From contig RXOD01006334.1 of assembly GCA_005223375.1 (NCBI GenBank), positions 1 to 10,665 on the forward strand: a DNA stretch of 10,665 bases, given 5' to 3'. Source of the stretch: Amoebophrya sp. AT5.2. Taxonomy: Eukaryota > Sar > Dinophyceae > Syndiniales > Amoebophryaceae. Positions 1 to 7,835 of the stretch are shown one piece after another. Every line of letters begins with the position of its first letter. Position 1 is the first letter of the stretch. The position numbers and the translations under genes are program-made. The notes beneath the pieces were generated by a model. It saw nothing but the letters and a program-made list of their open reading frames with translations, was not told where the DNA came from and searched no databases.

Positions 1-159
1 TATGGCGGCCGGCTTCGCTTGTTAAGGTTTTATAAGTAGCTGGGAATAGCGAAAAAAAAATTATGCGACGGCAGCACCATGATGTTCTGGTGGCGATGTG
101 AATCCTGCGGCGCTGACGCCTTGGATTTCCCGCGCACCTCTCTCTTCCTTCTTCGGTTT

Positions 160-471
160 CTATTTTCTTGCTGTATTGTCAGTGGCATTGCGGAACCACC
201 CGCTCGGCTTCTGTCGGCTCAACCACAAAAAATTATACTCGTTCAACAGCGCAGCCGCGCATTTACCTTCGGCGAACACCAGAATCTGTTCCGTATTGTC
301 GCTTCTATCCTTCCAAAAAACGGAAAGTCGCTGCACGAATGTATTCTGGTCGCATTCGCGCCCTTCGTAGTACGTATTGCGGCAGCGCCAAATTATCGAT
401 CCTCGGTTATCCAAGCATATGGAAGTATCCTCATCTTCCCCGCCCCTTTTACCTTCGAACCCGCAATTCGA
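160..471 (-). CDS. Possible 3' exon(s) of gene A, or a separate partial gene
   Basis: Directly after the TAG at 474-472 the same minus frame is open for about 103 codons, to a TAG at 162-160. The composition looks protein-like, with balanced charged and aromatic residues, for example RNTYYEGRECDQNTFVQRL and WKDRSDNTEQILVFAEG. The TAG is part of a possible splice acceptor (TCCTAG), so this may be the next exon of gene A if an intron removes the stop. No good donor was found for it: the only phase-compatible candidate, near 520, starts GTTGGC. A donor-like GAAG|GTAAAT lies inside the stretch, and another minus frame is open from about 175 to the window edge, so more exons may follow. Plus-strand frames are also open here, so a coding call is tentative. 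It could instead be a decayed copy. Confidence 0.3.
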   Translation of the reverse strand, partial: SNCGFEGKRGGEDEDTSICLDNRGSIIWRCRNTYYEGRECDQNTFVQRLSVFWKDRSDNTEQILVFAEGKCAAALLNEYNFLWLSRQKPSGWFRNATDNTARK

Positions 472-1602
472 CTAGGACTGATTCTGTTCTTTTGAACTGC
501 TCGTCTGGTATTCGCCAACTTCAGCGCTCAGCTCCTTTTCTCCCGTGAACTTGAACTTGTTCTACTTCCCCCTAGCATTTATTCGCCGACGGCATACGGT
601 CGACCCGTTGCACAGGAAAGCTGCCATAAAAGCAGTGGCCCCCGCCCGCTACTCACGATGTTCATGTCTCAGGCAGAAATTGAAGCGAGTCCCTTTGTTA
701 CAAGAACAGTGGGGTATACTTTGTTTGAACCCCCACCGAACGACGATCGCGAGAAGAAGACAGGCCTCGCTGAAAGAGCATGCATCAATCAAAGACCAAT
801 TTGTGGGCTTGGATAGTCATATTATTTCTGGGACGGGAGGCACCACGGACTTAAATTTTAATTTTTTTACCTCGCTGCATTACATGCAACGCATGAGAAT
901 CATCTAGAACGACCCTGTCAGGAAGAAAAAGTTGCGGCTAGCTGCTCAATGCACCGCACCGAAAACGCATCAGAAACGAGCTATGCAACCGTACTCGTAA
1001 GAAATGCAGAGCTTCTTTTCGTTTCCCCTGATCATCGTCGGGTCGTGCAAGAAGAAGAAGACGCCGGCGCTGTAGCTAATATTACTAAACAGCCTGGGGC
1101 TCGGCTAGCAGAGCAGGCGAAAATATTGATTTGATTTTGAGTGAGTCTCAAGGCAGTGAAAACTAGCTAAGTAAACAAAACCAAGATCAGCGGTACTCTC
1201 TTATCATTCAGCAGCTCTTTCTTTTGATAATACCATTCTCAGTATAAGTATTAGTGATACATAATTTCATCGGCTGCGGGGAGGTTTGGCACGCTCCGCA
1301 AACGATGACAAGACTAGGAACCGAGGTCGCGCAGCAATACTCCATCCCGTGTTGGGGTTGGTGAAGGCAAAGAAACAGGTTGCACTAAAAGATGTCAAGA
1401 ACGCGCACGCATGTGAGAGTGAGGCTCTGCCAAAATTACGCCTGTGACAGCGCCTCTTTGGTTCCTTGTTACTTAGAAAAAGCACTATACCGTCCTCCCT
1501 GGTACTGGTAGCTCTAAGAACTACGCCGAAGAGTCCGCCCCTGAATTCGGACTTGTAAAACGTTAACATTGAGATGAAGAACAAAACGGTTGTCAAAACC
1601 AT
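472..1602 (-). CDS. Gene A: multi-exon hypothetical protein, family not recognised
   Basis: No known family is recognised. Best-supported exons on the minus strand are 1069-995, 914-871, 769-720, 648-598 and 561-475. Each pair is joined by a GT-AG intron with matching phase: 994-915 (acceptor after a CTTTTTCTTCCTGACAG-type tract), 870-770 (donor GAG|GTAAAA, acceptor CTCTTTCAG), 719-649 and a very short 597-562. The translation includes HDPTMIRGNEKKLCISYE and then VVLDDSHALHVMQRA. The 5' end is weaker: an ATG at 1602 opens a hydrophobic, signal-peptide-like start (MVLTTVLFFISMLTFY), which could run 1602-1525 and join 1313-1261 and then 1069. The frame reaches a TAG at 474-472, beyond which it stays open (next entry). 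The ATG at 1602 lies about 93 bases past the stop of gene B on the same strand. The middle exons are moderately supported; both ends are uncertain. Confidence 0.4.
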
Positions 1603-1695
1603 GCAGGAAATTAAAGCTTTTGCTTTGTTAAATCGTACACGAGAAAAAGCTCAGTATTTGGCCGCAACTCCCAGTCCCAATGAGTTTCGACCCAC

Positions 1696-4600
1696 TCAGT
1701 ACTGGCCGTGGTAAGGTGGATACATCATGGCAGCGCTGCTCTCATTTGGCCGCGGCAGCGGGAAAACAGCACTCATCGGCGATGCTGCAGGCTGGAACGC
1801 TCCGCCTCCTTGTCCGTGCTGGTGGAGGGTGGCTAGACTGTGCTGGTGGTGCATCGAAGGTGGTCCCATCCCCGGGGCCCCTCCGACTCCAATCCCGTGT
1901 GGCAGTCCTATGTGGTGGCTGCTCAGCATATTTGCTAGCAAAGCTCCGCCGGAAGTTCCTCCACTGCTGCTGTATCTTGGAGGCAGACCAAGAAGTCCCG
2001 GGGCCCCTGGACCTGTGCCGGCTGAGCCGGGGGCCGAAAAAGATCCGGGCACGTCGCCGCCGAGATGATAGGAAGCCATCCCAGGAAGTGTCATATGGTG
2101 CTGCTGTGGGTGGGCAGCGGATGACAGTCCAGCGAGAGCGTGCGCCGGTGCTGTCCGCGGCTGCAGCGGATGGTGGTGTTGGTGCGCCACTGGCTCTGGT
2201 CCGGGTAGGTGGAAACTCTCCTGATGGTGTGCCTGGCCAAGCGGTGCGGGCAATTCTCCTGCTCCGCCCAGCAGAGCCCGCAATGCTGCGACGGCAGACA
2301 TATTATGGTGTGGGGGCTGTCTCGGACCTCCTGTGGGAAGGTTGGATTGATGGTGGTGCATTCCACCCCCAACGTTGTACAGCAGCGAAGTGCTGCCACC
2401 GCACGGACCCGCACCATTTCCCGTCGAAGGTTGGTGCACATCGTGTCTCCCTGGATGATGCTGGTGGACTGAATCATGGGGCGGAAGAAGGGAAGCTGCG
2501 GCAGCCGAGGACCCCAGCTGCTGGCTGAGGTGGTTCAGTAGCGTTTGGTGATGCGCTTGCGCCTGGGCCTGGGCCTGCGCCACGACAGCCGCTTGCGCCG
2601 AATGTAGGGATTGATGCTGATGCATCTTGCCGCTTCGAGCGTGCGGCTGGAAGTGCGGCAGCTGGTGCGCTGTTGTTGATGAAAGGAGATGGCTGCACGC
2701 TACTGTTGAATTCGTCTGCTGCTGCTGCTGCTGCTGCTGCTGTTGATGATGACGTAAGTGCAATTGTTGCCCGTCGCTTTCCTGGTGCGGCGGTGGACGA
2801 ACCGGGACCATCGGTTTCGGACCGACGTCACGCGCTTCGCCTCTTCGAAGAAGATGTTGATGATGCGTTCGTGCGAGAGGCCGTAAGACCTGCGGGTTCT
2901 GACTCTGAGTTGCTGCGCAGCGTGTCTGAGAGGCGAAGTGTGCACGGTCAAGACCTGTGCCTCGGTTCACGACGGGCACTGCTGCGGCATTTTTTTGAAA
3001 TTCTGCAAACGCCACCTCAGTCCCCCTTACTCCAACATGCAGCATACGTGGAGTCTTTGCGGTAAAAAAATATGTTTGTATAACGCTGCATTATACTAGC
3101 ATATCAAAATCATTGATTCAAAAAACTTCACATATACGAAACGAATCTCAAGCCCTAGAATGAGTACCGCCTCCCTGTTGATGAAGACGGGCACTTCCTC
3201 CTCCCGAACTGGTGTGCTGATAAGCGTTTTTCGCGACTGGTCGTGCACGGTTCACCAAGGGGGGGACCGGGTCGCTGAAAAAGCGCTCCTCGTTGTGACT
3301 TCGGTATGTTGATCCATCCTTGTCGTGCGCCGCGTGTGGTCGGCATCCTCTGGCCCCGCCCGTTAGATTTGCGATTTTGTTGCCTTCCTGCTTGTAGTTG
3401 TCCTCAGCCTTTCCCTTTTTTCCCATGGCCGTCGCACTATCCGTTGCGGTCTTGCTGCCGCTATCGGTTCCGCACTGCTCACTGGTTGTAACTTTTTTAG
3501 AACTGCACTGCTGTTTCGGCAACCTGCTCCACGATGAATTTCGATCACTTGGCTGGTCGTTGCATTTTCGAGCGGCGGCACTGCGCTTCTCGCGGCCGTC
3601 CGCATCCGCTTTTGTCTCAGTGTTGCTAGGCGGGTTTTCAGCCCTTTTTTGCTCCACTGCGCCACCCATGATTGGTGGCGCCGTGTCACTTGCTTTTCCA
3701 CCGACCCCGTCCGCGTCGTGAGCGCTCTTCCTCTTCTCTGCCATCAATTGAGCAGAATCCTCTTTTTTCTTGTCACCAGGCCGCTGTGACGAACAGGGTT
3801 CAGCACCATTTGTTTCTCCTGCCGAAGCGGGACCCAGGACCGACTCCAAGCCAAGCGACTGGCAAAGCGACAGCGTGCGTGATTCTTGCTTCGCGCCTTT
3901 CGGATTGGCTTTAGCAGCTTCAGTGGTTGAAGTTGAGGTTGCCGAGTGCTTTCTAGTAGTTGTCATCATCTGTGACAGGTATTGTTTGCTGTTGTTCCTC
4001 CTTTCCCCCCCGTCCGCCCCTTCATTCCCTCCCTTGGTATTGCTACCTCCGCTTCGTCGCACGCCGTTGCATACAGTGACCTGGATGTCCTGCTGCATGT
4101 GGTACGTGTATGTGCGGCCCAGCTCGCCACTGTGATAGAATGGCTGTCGTCTGTTGTTATGGTAGCTGCGCAGTTGTAGTTGTTCACCGCAGTAATTGTA
4201 GCTGGTGTCGACCGCGCTGCCACCAGCAGCATTTTTTGCATTCTGAAATGCCTTCCCGCGGGCGTCGTTCTCCTCTCTAGCTGCAACTGCACTTTCTACC
4301 CTTTGTTTTTCAATTGGTAGTCCCGCTTTCGATAAAGGTGCTGCGCATTGCGTCCGTTCGCTTGCTTGATGCGATGTCGAAACTTCGTTGTTCCCTGAAG
4401 TCACAATCACATGCTGTTCTTCCGCAACTACTTCGGCAACGGAATCTCGCTTCGCGACGCAGATGAATTTCCTTCTGCTTGCCTCTGGGGACGCGGCCGC
4501 CGCGCAAGCGTGCACAGTTTTTCGGCGAGGATGAAGAATATTCTGCTCATCAATACTGTTGCACTTGGTGTTGAAATTGGCGGAGGCTGTGCTCGTACGA

Positions 4601-4899
4601 GAAGGTCGCCACTTGTTTTGCACGCCTTGATGGAAGCTGCTTTCCTTAGCCTTGCTACCCCGGTACCCACTTCTGGTTTGGCTTTGGGCGGAATTATTAT
4701 TATAATGCAAACAACTATAGTCGTGACTCATCTCGTCCCGGTAGAAGCTCCAGCGGCCTCCCCGTCCATAATGAGTCGCTGCGGCACGCGTGGAATTCAA
4801 ATTGTCCGGCCGTCGGCTGCTTTTGTCCTGATGATCTTCACCCAGAGCTCGAGGCTGGTCGCGTGGCGAAGTGTCCGCAGCACCTTCGATGCGATTCAT
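1696..4899 (-). CDS. Gene B: large low-complexity protein (basic half plus His/Gln/Gly-rich half)
   Basis: Two long minus ORFs join into one reading frame. Exon 1 is 4899-3168 and exon 2 is 3002-1696 (TGA stop), linked by a 165-nt GT-AG intron with phase 1 on both sides, giving about 1012 residues. The ATG at 4899 is preceded immediately by an in-frame TGA, which fixes the start unless the 5' end is spliced. Residues 1-577 are hydrophilic and rich in Lys, Arg, Ser, Asn and Thr, with an RGG-like patch (HYGRGGRWSFYRDEMSHDY) near residue 45; no folded domain or membrane segment is visible. Residues 578-1012 are dominated by His, Gln, Gly, Pro and Ala, with a run of ten Gln near 664-673, an (AQ)n stretch near 720 and a C-terminus MMYPPYHGQY. 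This is prion-like, disordered composition of the kind often seen in RNA-binding or transcription proteins, but no catalytic or binding motif is seen. The two ORFs could instead be separate genes. Confidence 0.6.
2561..2581 (-). repeat. Short GCCTGG hexamer repeat encoding alternating Ala-Gln
   Basis: On the plus strand GCCTGG occurs twice, followed by GCCTGC and GCC. On the minus strand, with its neighbours, it encodes the (AQ)n segment of gene B. It is a second slippage-prone site about 135 bases from the CAG tract. Confidence 0.8.
2716..2745 (-). repeat. (CAG)9 CAA microsatellite encoding polyglutamine
   Basis: Nine CTG units plus one TTG on the plus strand read as ten consecutive Gln codons of gene B on the minus strand, flanked by two His codons (preceded by CGT) and by ACGAAT. 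The nearly pure CAG run suggests recent slippage. It is in frame with gene B. Confidence 0.95.
3003..3167 (-). other. Predicted intron of gene B
   Basis: The minus-strand donor is GGCG|GTACTC and the acceptor GTTTGCAG|AATTTC. Splicing restores a single frame (phase 1 to phase 1) between the two long ORFs and removes the TGA at 3148. The interior is AT-rich, unlike the flanking exons. An alternative acceptor (GCAAAG near 3057) does not keep the frame. Confidence 0.55.
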
Positions 4900-4991
4900 T
4901 CAGTGGCCTTTCCGTACGGTCACACTGTGCGCAAGGCCAGAGTCATCAACACTGCAAGAGAAGAGACGAACAGCCTGTATCACTCTCGAAT
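4900..4991 (-). promoter_or_regulatory. Gene C to gene B junction with leader acceptor sites
   Basis: Only 92 bases separate the predicted stop of gene C (4994-4992) from the ATG of gene B (4899). The minus strand here holds a pyrimidine-rich tract ending in CTTCTCTTGCAG (AG at 4953-4952) and a second acceptor-like GCGCACAG (AG at 4926-4925). No AATAAA is seen. Such a tract ahead of a start codon could be a 5'-leader acceptor, either cis-spliced or for a trans-spliced leader; the latter is inference. There is too little room for a conventional terminator plus promoter. Confidence 0.4.
4920..4946 (-). other. Upstream ORF in the gene B leader
   Basis: An ATG at 4946 opens an eight-codon frame (MTLALRTV) ending in TGA at 4922-4920, 20 bases before the ATG of gene B. 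It would be in the mRNA if the leader begins at the CTTGCAG acceptor, but absent if the GCACAG acceptor at 4925 is used, so acceptor choice could alter translation. No transcript evidence is available. Confidence 0.3.
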
Positions 4992-7650
4992 CTATTTTCT
5001 GAGCCTGCTGCCTGCTCCTGCAAGAAAAAGAAATAAACGCAGGTAAATTAATACATACCGTTGCAAACAGCGGAGCGTCGGCGCAAATTGGATGCGGGAA
5101 TGGTACACAGGCGCACTTCGTACTTCCGCGTTAGTGTCAGCACGCCGCACGGGTTTTCTGCGGTTGGCGGAGCACTATCTCGCACAGTCCAGCAGGAACA
5201 AGATACTTTTGTCGGCCCCTGCGAATCCTCCCGAAAAACGTGGGCCTGAAAACAGGTTTCGGATTTGGTGCGAAGTCAGTTAACCACTATGGCCGCTTCC
5301 TACAAGTGAATGCACAAGCTTAAAATCACCAGAACGCAAGTCCTCATCCCGAAAGACGTAGCTTACTAAGGTAGCCACTTCTTCATCTTCACTGATACCA
5401 CTTGCTGTTGCGCCTCCAGTTCCCCTCCCGCGGCGACTCCAAGCCTCCCTCGGATCACCATACAAGCTGAGTCCCTGCTTTTCGTTCGCCCGACAGCAAC
5501 CGCGCGTTTCTCAAACTCCTCGAGAATAATCGCGAAACGCTCGACAGTCTCGGGGATCAGTCGGCAGCATACCGAAAATTCATGCGCTTTCGGTTTCATC
5601 TCATCTTGATCTTTTTCCGCGCAATAGTAAGCGAGCAGCTTTTCCTGCACGGTGCGGGTCCGGCACCGCAGAAGGAGCCCACCGTCAGTGATCTGCGCGT
5701 CCTCTATCTTGAAGTCCGCTGCTGCGACCACAGATGTATCGCCCTTTTCGAGCGGCGCCAGGAGCTGCTTCACGATCACATTCTTTTCCATGGTGGACAG
5801 GTGGCCGGTATTCGAGTGTTCCTTGCCCTCGGACGAACCACTGACTCGGGCCTCCACCAAAAACGAAAACGGCGATGCACTGTGTTGGAGCGGAGCAGCT
5901 CCTGCACCTTGTTCGCCCCCTTTAGTGCAATTGTCGAAGACAGACGAGGCGGAGCCACTTGTACTGCTAGTATTTGCTTTCGGCATACTCCCGGCTCTCC
6001 TCGCCGCGGAGGCATCAATCGCTCCCACGTTCGAAGCAAAATTTCGCGATGAGGATGCATGTCCAGCTAAAATCACGCCGGCGTCGGTCCAGACGGGCAG
6101 TGCGGCGGCATCCCCCGCTGCTGCTGCACACGTTTGTAGTTCTTCGAGGCTGCTTTTGGTGCTGCGGACGCTTGTCCTACCTTCCCGAGCCGCGGGCTCG
6201 TGCTCGGCAGCTCCACTCGCGAAGCCGGAGCGCAGAAGCTCCTGCTCCTCCGCCGCTTCATCAATGACAAACATGTCGTCGACCGAATCCTTGGAAAGCT
6301 TCCTGGCATGATCGTCGCGTGCGCCCTGTTACAATTCGTTTAGTGCAAGACTATGAACAAGGCCCGGGATCATGATGATGATCGAATTCATCGGAATGCC
6401 GTCGCTAATCATGAAAGAACACTGATCGTTGATGTACCTCCCCGTCCAAGTCCACCACCCCCAGGGCCATCTCCATCTCCGTATTTGACAACCGGTCAGC
6501 ATCTTCTTGGTTTGAGGGTGATTTGAGCTCCTCTTCTGCCTTTCCGCCCGCTGGCATCCGCTTCGAATGTCCCCGAAACAACGGGCTGCGTAGACCGCTC
6601 TCTAGACACTGTTCGTGCGCATCTGGCAACTGTACGAGTGGATGCGCAGTGCGATCTAGATAGTGATAGGATTCAGAGAAAGAGAGAGAGCGTAGAGAAA
6701 GAAAAACCATGCATAGAAGTGTGGTCGAGAACCTCGTGCCTCCCCGCGAGGTCTGCGAAACGTAACACCGACCCAGCATTCGGGTTGGTTGCGTGTGTCG
6801 CACTTGGCGGCGATGTTGACAGTGCGCTTGGAGGCGAACAGCTGTCGTTGGTCGAGCGCGTCAAGTGGTACACCGATTGTTTACTCGCCCCGCCGCCGCC
6901 GCGACTGTGTGTTCCCGCGAGTGGCGGAGTCTGCAACATGTGGCCGTGCTTGCCTTCGTCTCCGTTGGGGTCGTGGGCGCCAGACGTCTCCGTAGTAGCG
7001 GGTAGTCCCATTTCTACAGCGCGCTTGTCGCCGGTTTGGTCCGCGGTCGCATGGTTTGCCATCTCTTCAACGCGCAACTGCGACGATGAAACCTTAGTAT
7101 TCCGGAACGAGATGATGTTTGTTATTCAGAGACCGGGAGCTTTAGCTTCGGCAAAAAGCGATACAGTATACCTTGCTCGCGCTGTTCACCGCGTCTGCGT
7201 CGACGTGATCAGGCGACGCTTTCCCTGCCACTTCCGCGAGCATGGACAGCGCGAGAGAAGGTGTTGCGGTTTCCGAAGGGCAGCCGGACTCAGCACTTTC
7301 TTCTACTCCGGATGGGACGTGGCACCGAAAAGAAGAACAAATGGATTGATTCTCAGAAGTGTTGCTGGGGCAAATGGTTTATCGCTTGCTACTTTACTGG
7401 GCGAGTCTACCAACGAGGCACGCACCAACGTCTAGTTACGTATTACTGGTGTCGCAGGAGTGAGTGACTGTCGACGACGAGGAAACTGAAACGCCGACGA
7501 ATCGCTCCTGTAAGACACGCAATGCACGCAAAAAGTGATCTTCACCAGCGCCAACGACGGTGCCAACGGCTCAGATCGCATTTTCATGTACTTCATACAT
7601 TCCGAAAGCGGCGTCTTCTTGGGGTCAAAGAACACGGAGAAAAAATCCAT
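4992..7650 (-). CDS. Gene C: nine-exon hypothetical protein, about 686 residues
   Basis: Family not recognised. The proposed exons are 7650-7546, 7507-7447, 7302-7172, 7077-6708, 6655-6438, 6325-5464, 5404-5304, 5245-5059 and 5017-4992 (TAG). All phases agree, giving 687 codons. The last five junctions are the strongest, and each one bypasses an apparent stop. The start is uncertain: the ATG at 7650 opens MDFFSVFFDPKKTP, but exons 1-3 depend on weaker sites, and exon 3 could begin at 7364 instead. Residues 1-465 are mostly polar and low complexity. About 470-570 has mixed hydrophobic and charged residues that could fold (EKNVIVKQLLAPLEKGD, then RLIPETVERFAIILEEFEK). An acidic segment follows (SGISEDEEVATLVSYVF), and a Cys-containing part near 625-675 (TKVSCSCWTVRDSAPP, then KYEVRLCTIPASNLRRR). 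No signal peptide or long membrane helix is evident. A 265-codon plus-strand frame overlaps the 5' part and is judged a shadow. Confidence 0.5.
5018..5058 (-). other. Predicted 41-nt intron of gene C
   Basis: The donor AACG|GTATGT is close to the eukaryotic consensus, and the acceptor is a long T/C tract ending CTTTTTCTTGCAG. Splicing is phase 1 and gives a short final exon ending in TAG at 4994-4992. At 41 nt it is close to the lower limit for spliceosomal introns. It is among the best splice-site pairs in the window. Confidence 0.6.
5246..5303 (-). other. Predicted 58-nt intron of gene C
   Basis: Donor CTT|GTAGGA, acceptor CCTGTTTTCAG|GCC, and a branch-point-like TTAACTGAC about 33 bases before the acceptor. 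Phase 0. Splicing skips a TAA and opens the whole of exon 5245-5059. Confidence 0.55.
5405..5463 (-). other. Predicted 59-nt intron of gene C
   Basis: Donor GCTT|GTATGG, acceptor GCGCAACAG|CA, phase 1. Splicing moves from the 302-codon ORF into a different frame that reads SGISEDEEVATLVSYVF. The acceptor lacks a strong pyrimidine tract. The unspliced alternative ends at a TAG at 5368-5366. Confidence 0.45.
6326..6437 (-). other. Predicted 112-nt intron of gene C
   Basis: Donor GGGGAG|GTACATC and acceptor GAATTGTAACAG|GGCG, with a branch-point-like CACTAAAC just upstream. Phase 0. It links an exon ending ALGVVDLDGE to one starting GARDDHARKLSKD and skips in-frame stops on both sides. Confidence 0.6.
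6656..6707 (-). other. Predicted 52-nt intron of gene C
   Basis: Donor CATG|GTTTTTC, a dense TC-rich tract, then acceptor CACTATCTAG|AT; phase 1. An alternative pair, donor GAG|GTTCTC at 6732 with acceptor GTACAG at 6630 (103 nt, phase 0), also keeps the frame, so the exact boundaries are open. Confidence 0.45.
7078..7171 (-). other. Predicted 94-nt intron of gene C
   Basis: Donor AGCAAG|GTATACTG and acceptor TTTCATCGTCGCAG, with a TACTAA branch-point-like sequence about 20 bases upstream of the acceptor. Phase 0. It removes a TAA and a TGA and joins NSASK to LRVEEMANH. Confidence 0.55.
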
Positions 7651-7700
7651 ACCAGCAACGACAAGAAAGGAAGGCAAAGACACTGTCCGTGCTAGTTTGT

Positions 7701-7706
7701 TTTATT
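7701..7706 (-). terminator. AATAAA polyadenylation-like signal after gene D
   Basis: On the minus strand AATAAA lies about 130 bases past the stop of gene D and about 50 bases before the proposed start of gene C, in an AT-rich stretch. It fits a gene D 3' end, but the hexamer is common in AT-rich DNA and many protists do not use it. Confidence 0.3.
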
Positions 7707-7835
7707 GACAAAATAAACGGAAAAAACTTTGATCCGAGGACGGGTCCATCCTGCAACTCCACGTCCACCTTTTAAAATTTTAGCACGCATTAGATGAGCC
7801 TTTATAAAAGCTAATTGACGGCCACAGCAGACCCC

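Noticed and set aside
949..1134. 61-codon plus-strand ORF with protein-like composition
   Set aside because: It lies opposite a minus-strand exon of gene A and its flanking introns, where splice signals and phases agree. A single short ORF with no other support is weaker evidence.
1680..2528. 282-codon open frame on the plus strand
   Set aside because: It is a shadow of the His/Gln/Gly-rich exon of gene B; its composition mirrors the repetitive minus-strand codons and there is no independent start or splice context.
4899..5059. Genes C and B as one continuous gene
   Set aside because: Joining the GTATGT donor at 5058 to gene B in phase would need a weak acceptor (ATCGAAG) inside its first codons, whereas the strong CTTGCAG acceptor gives a TAG at once. 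Two genes are simpler, though fusion is not excluded.
4411..5311. 211-codon plus frame from 4411 and shorter plus frames beyond 5046
   Set aside because: They run across the gene C to gene B boundary and the predicted introns, and have no splice or start support.
5652..6311. 219-codon plus frame opposite gene C exon 6
   Set aside because: Low-complexity Ser/Ala/Pro translation typical of antisense to an Ala/Ser/Glu-rich exon.
6638..7435. 265-codon open frame on the plus strand
   Set aside because: It overlaps the first half of gene C. The minus strand here has exons with matching phases, TACTAA- and pyrimidine-tract-like intron signals and better protein composition. Long antisense frames are expected opposite GC-rich coding exons.
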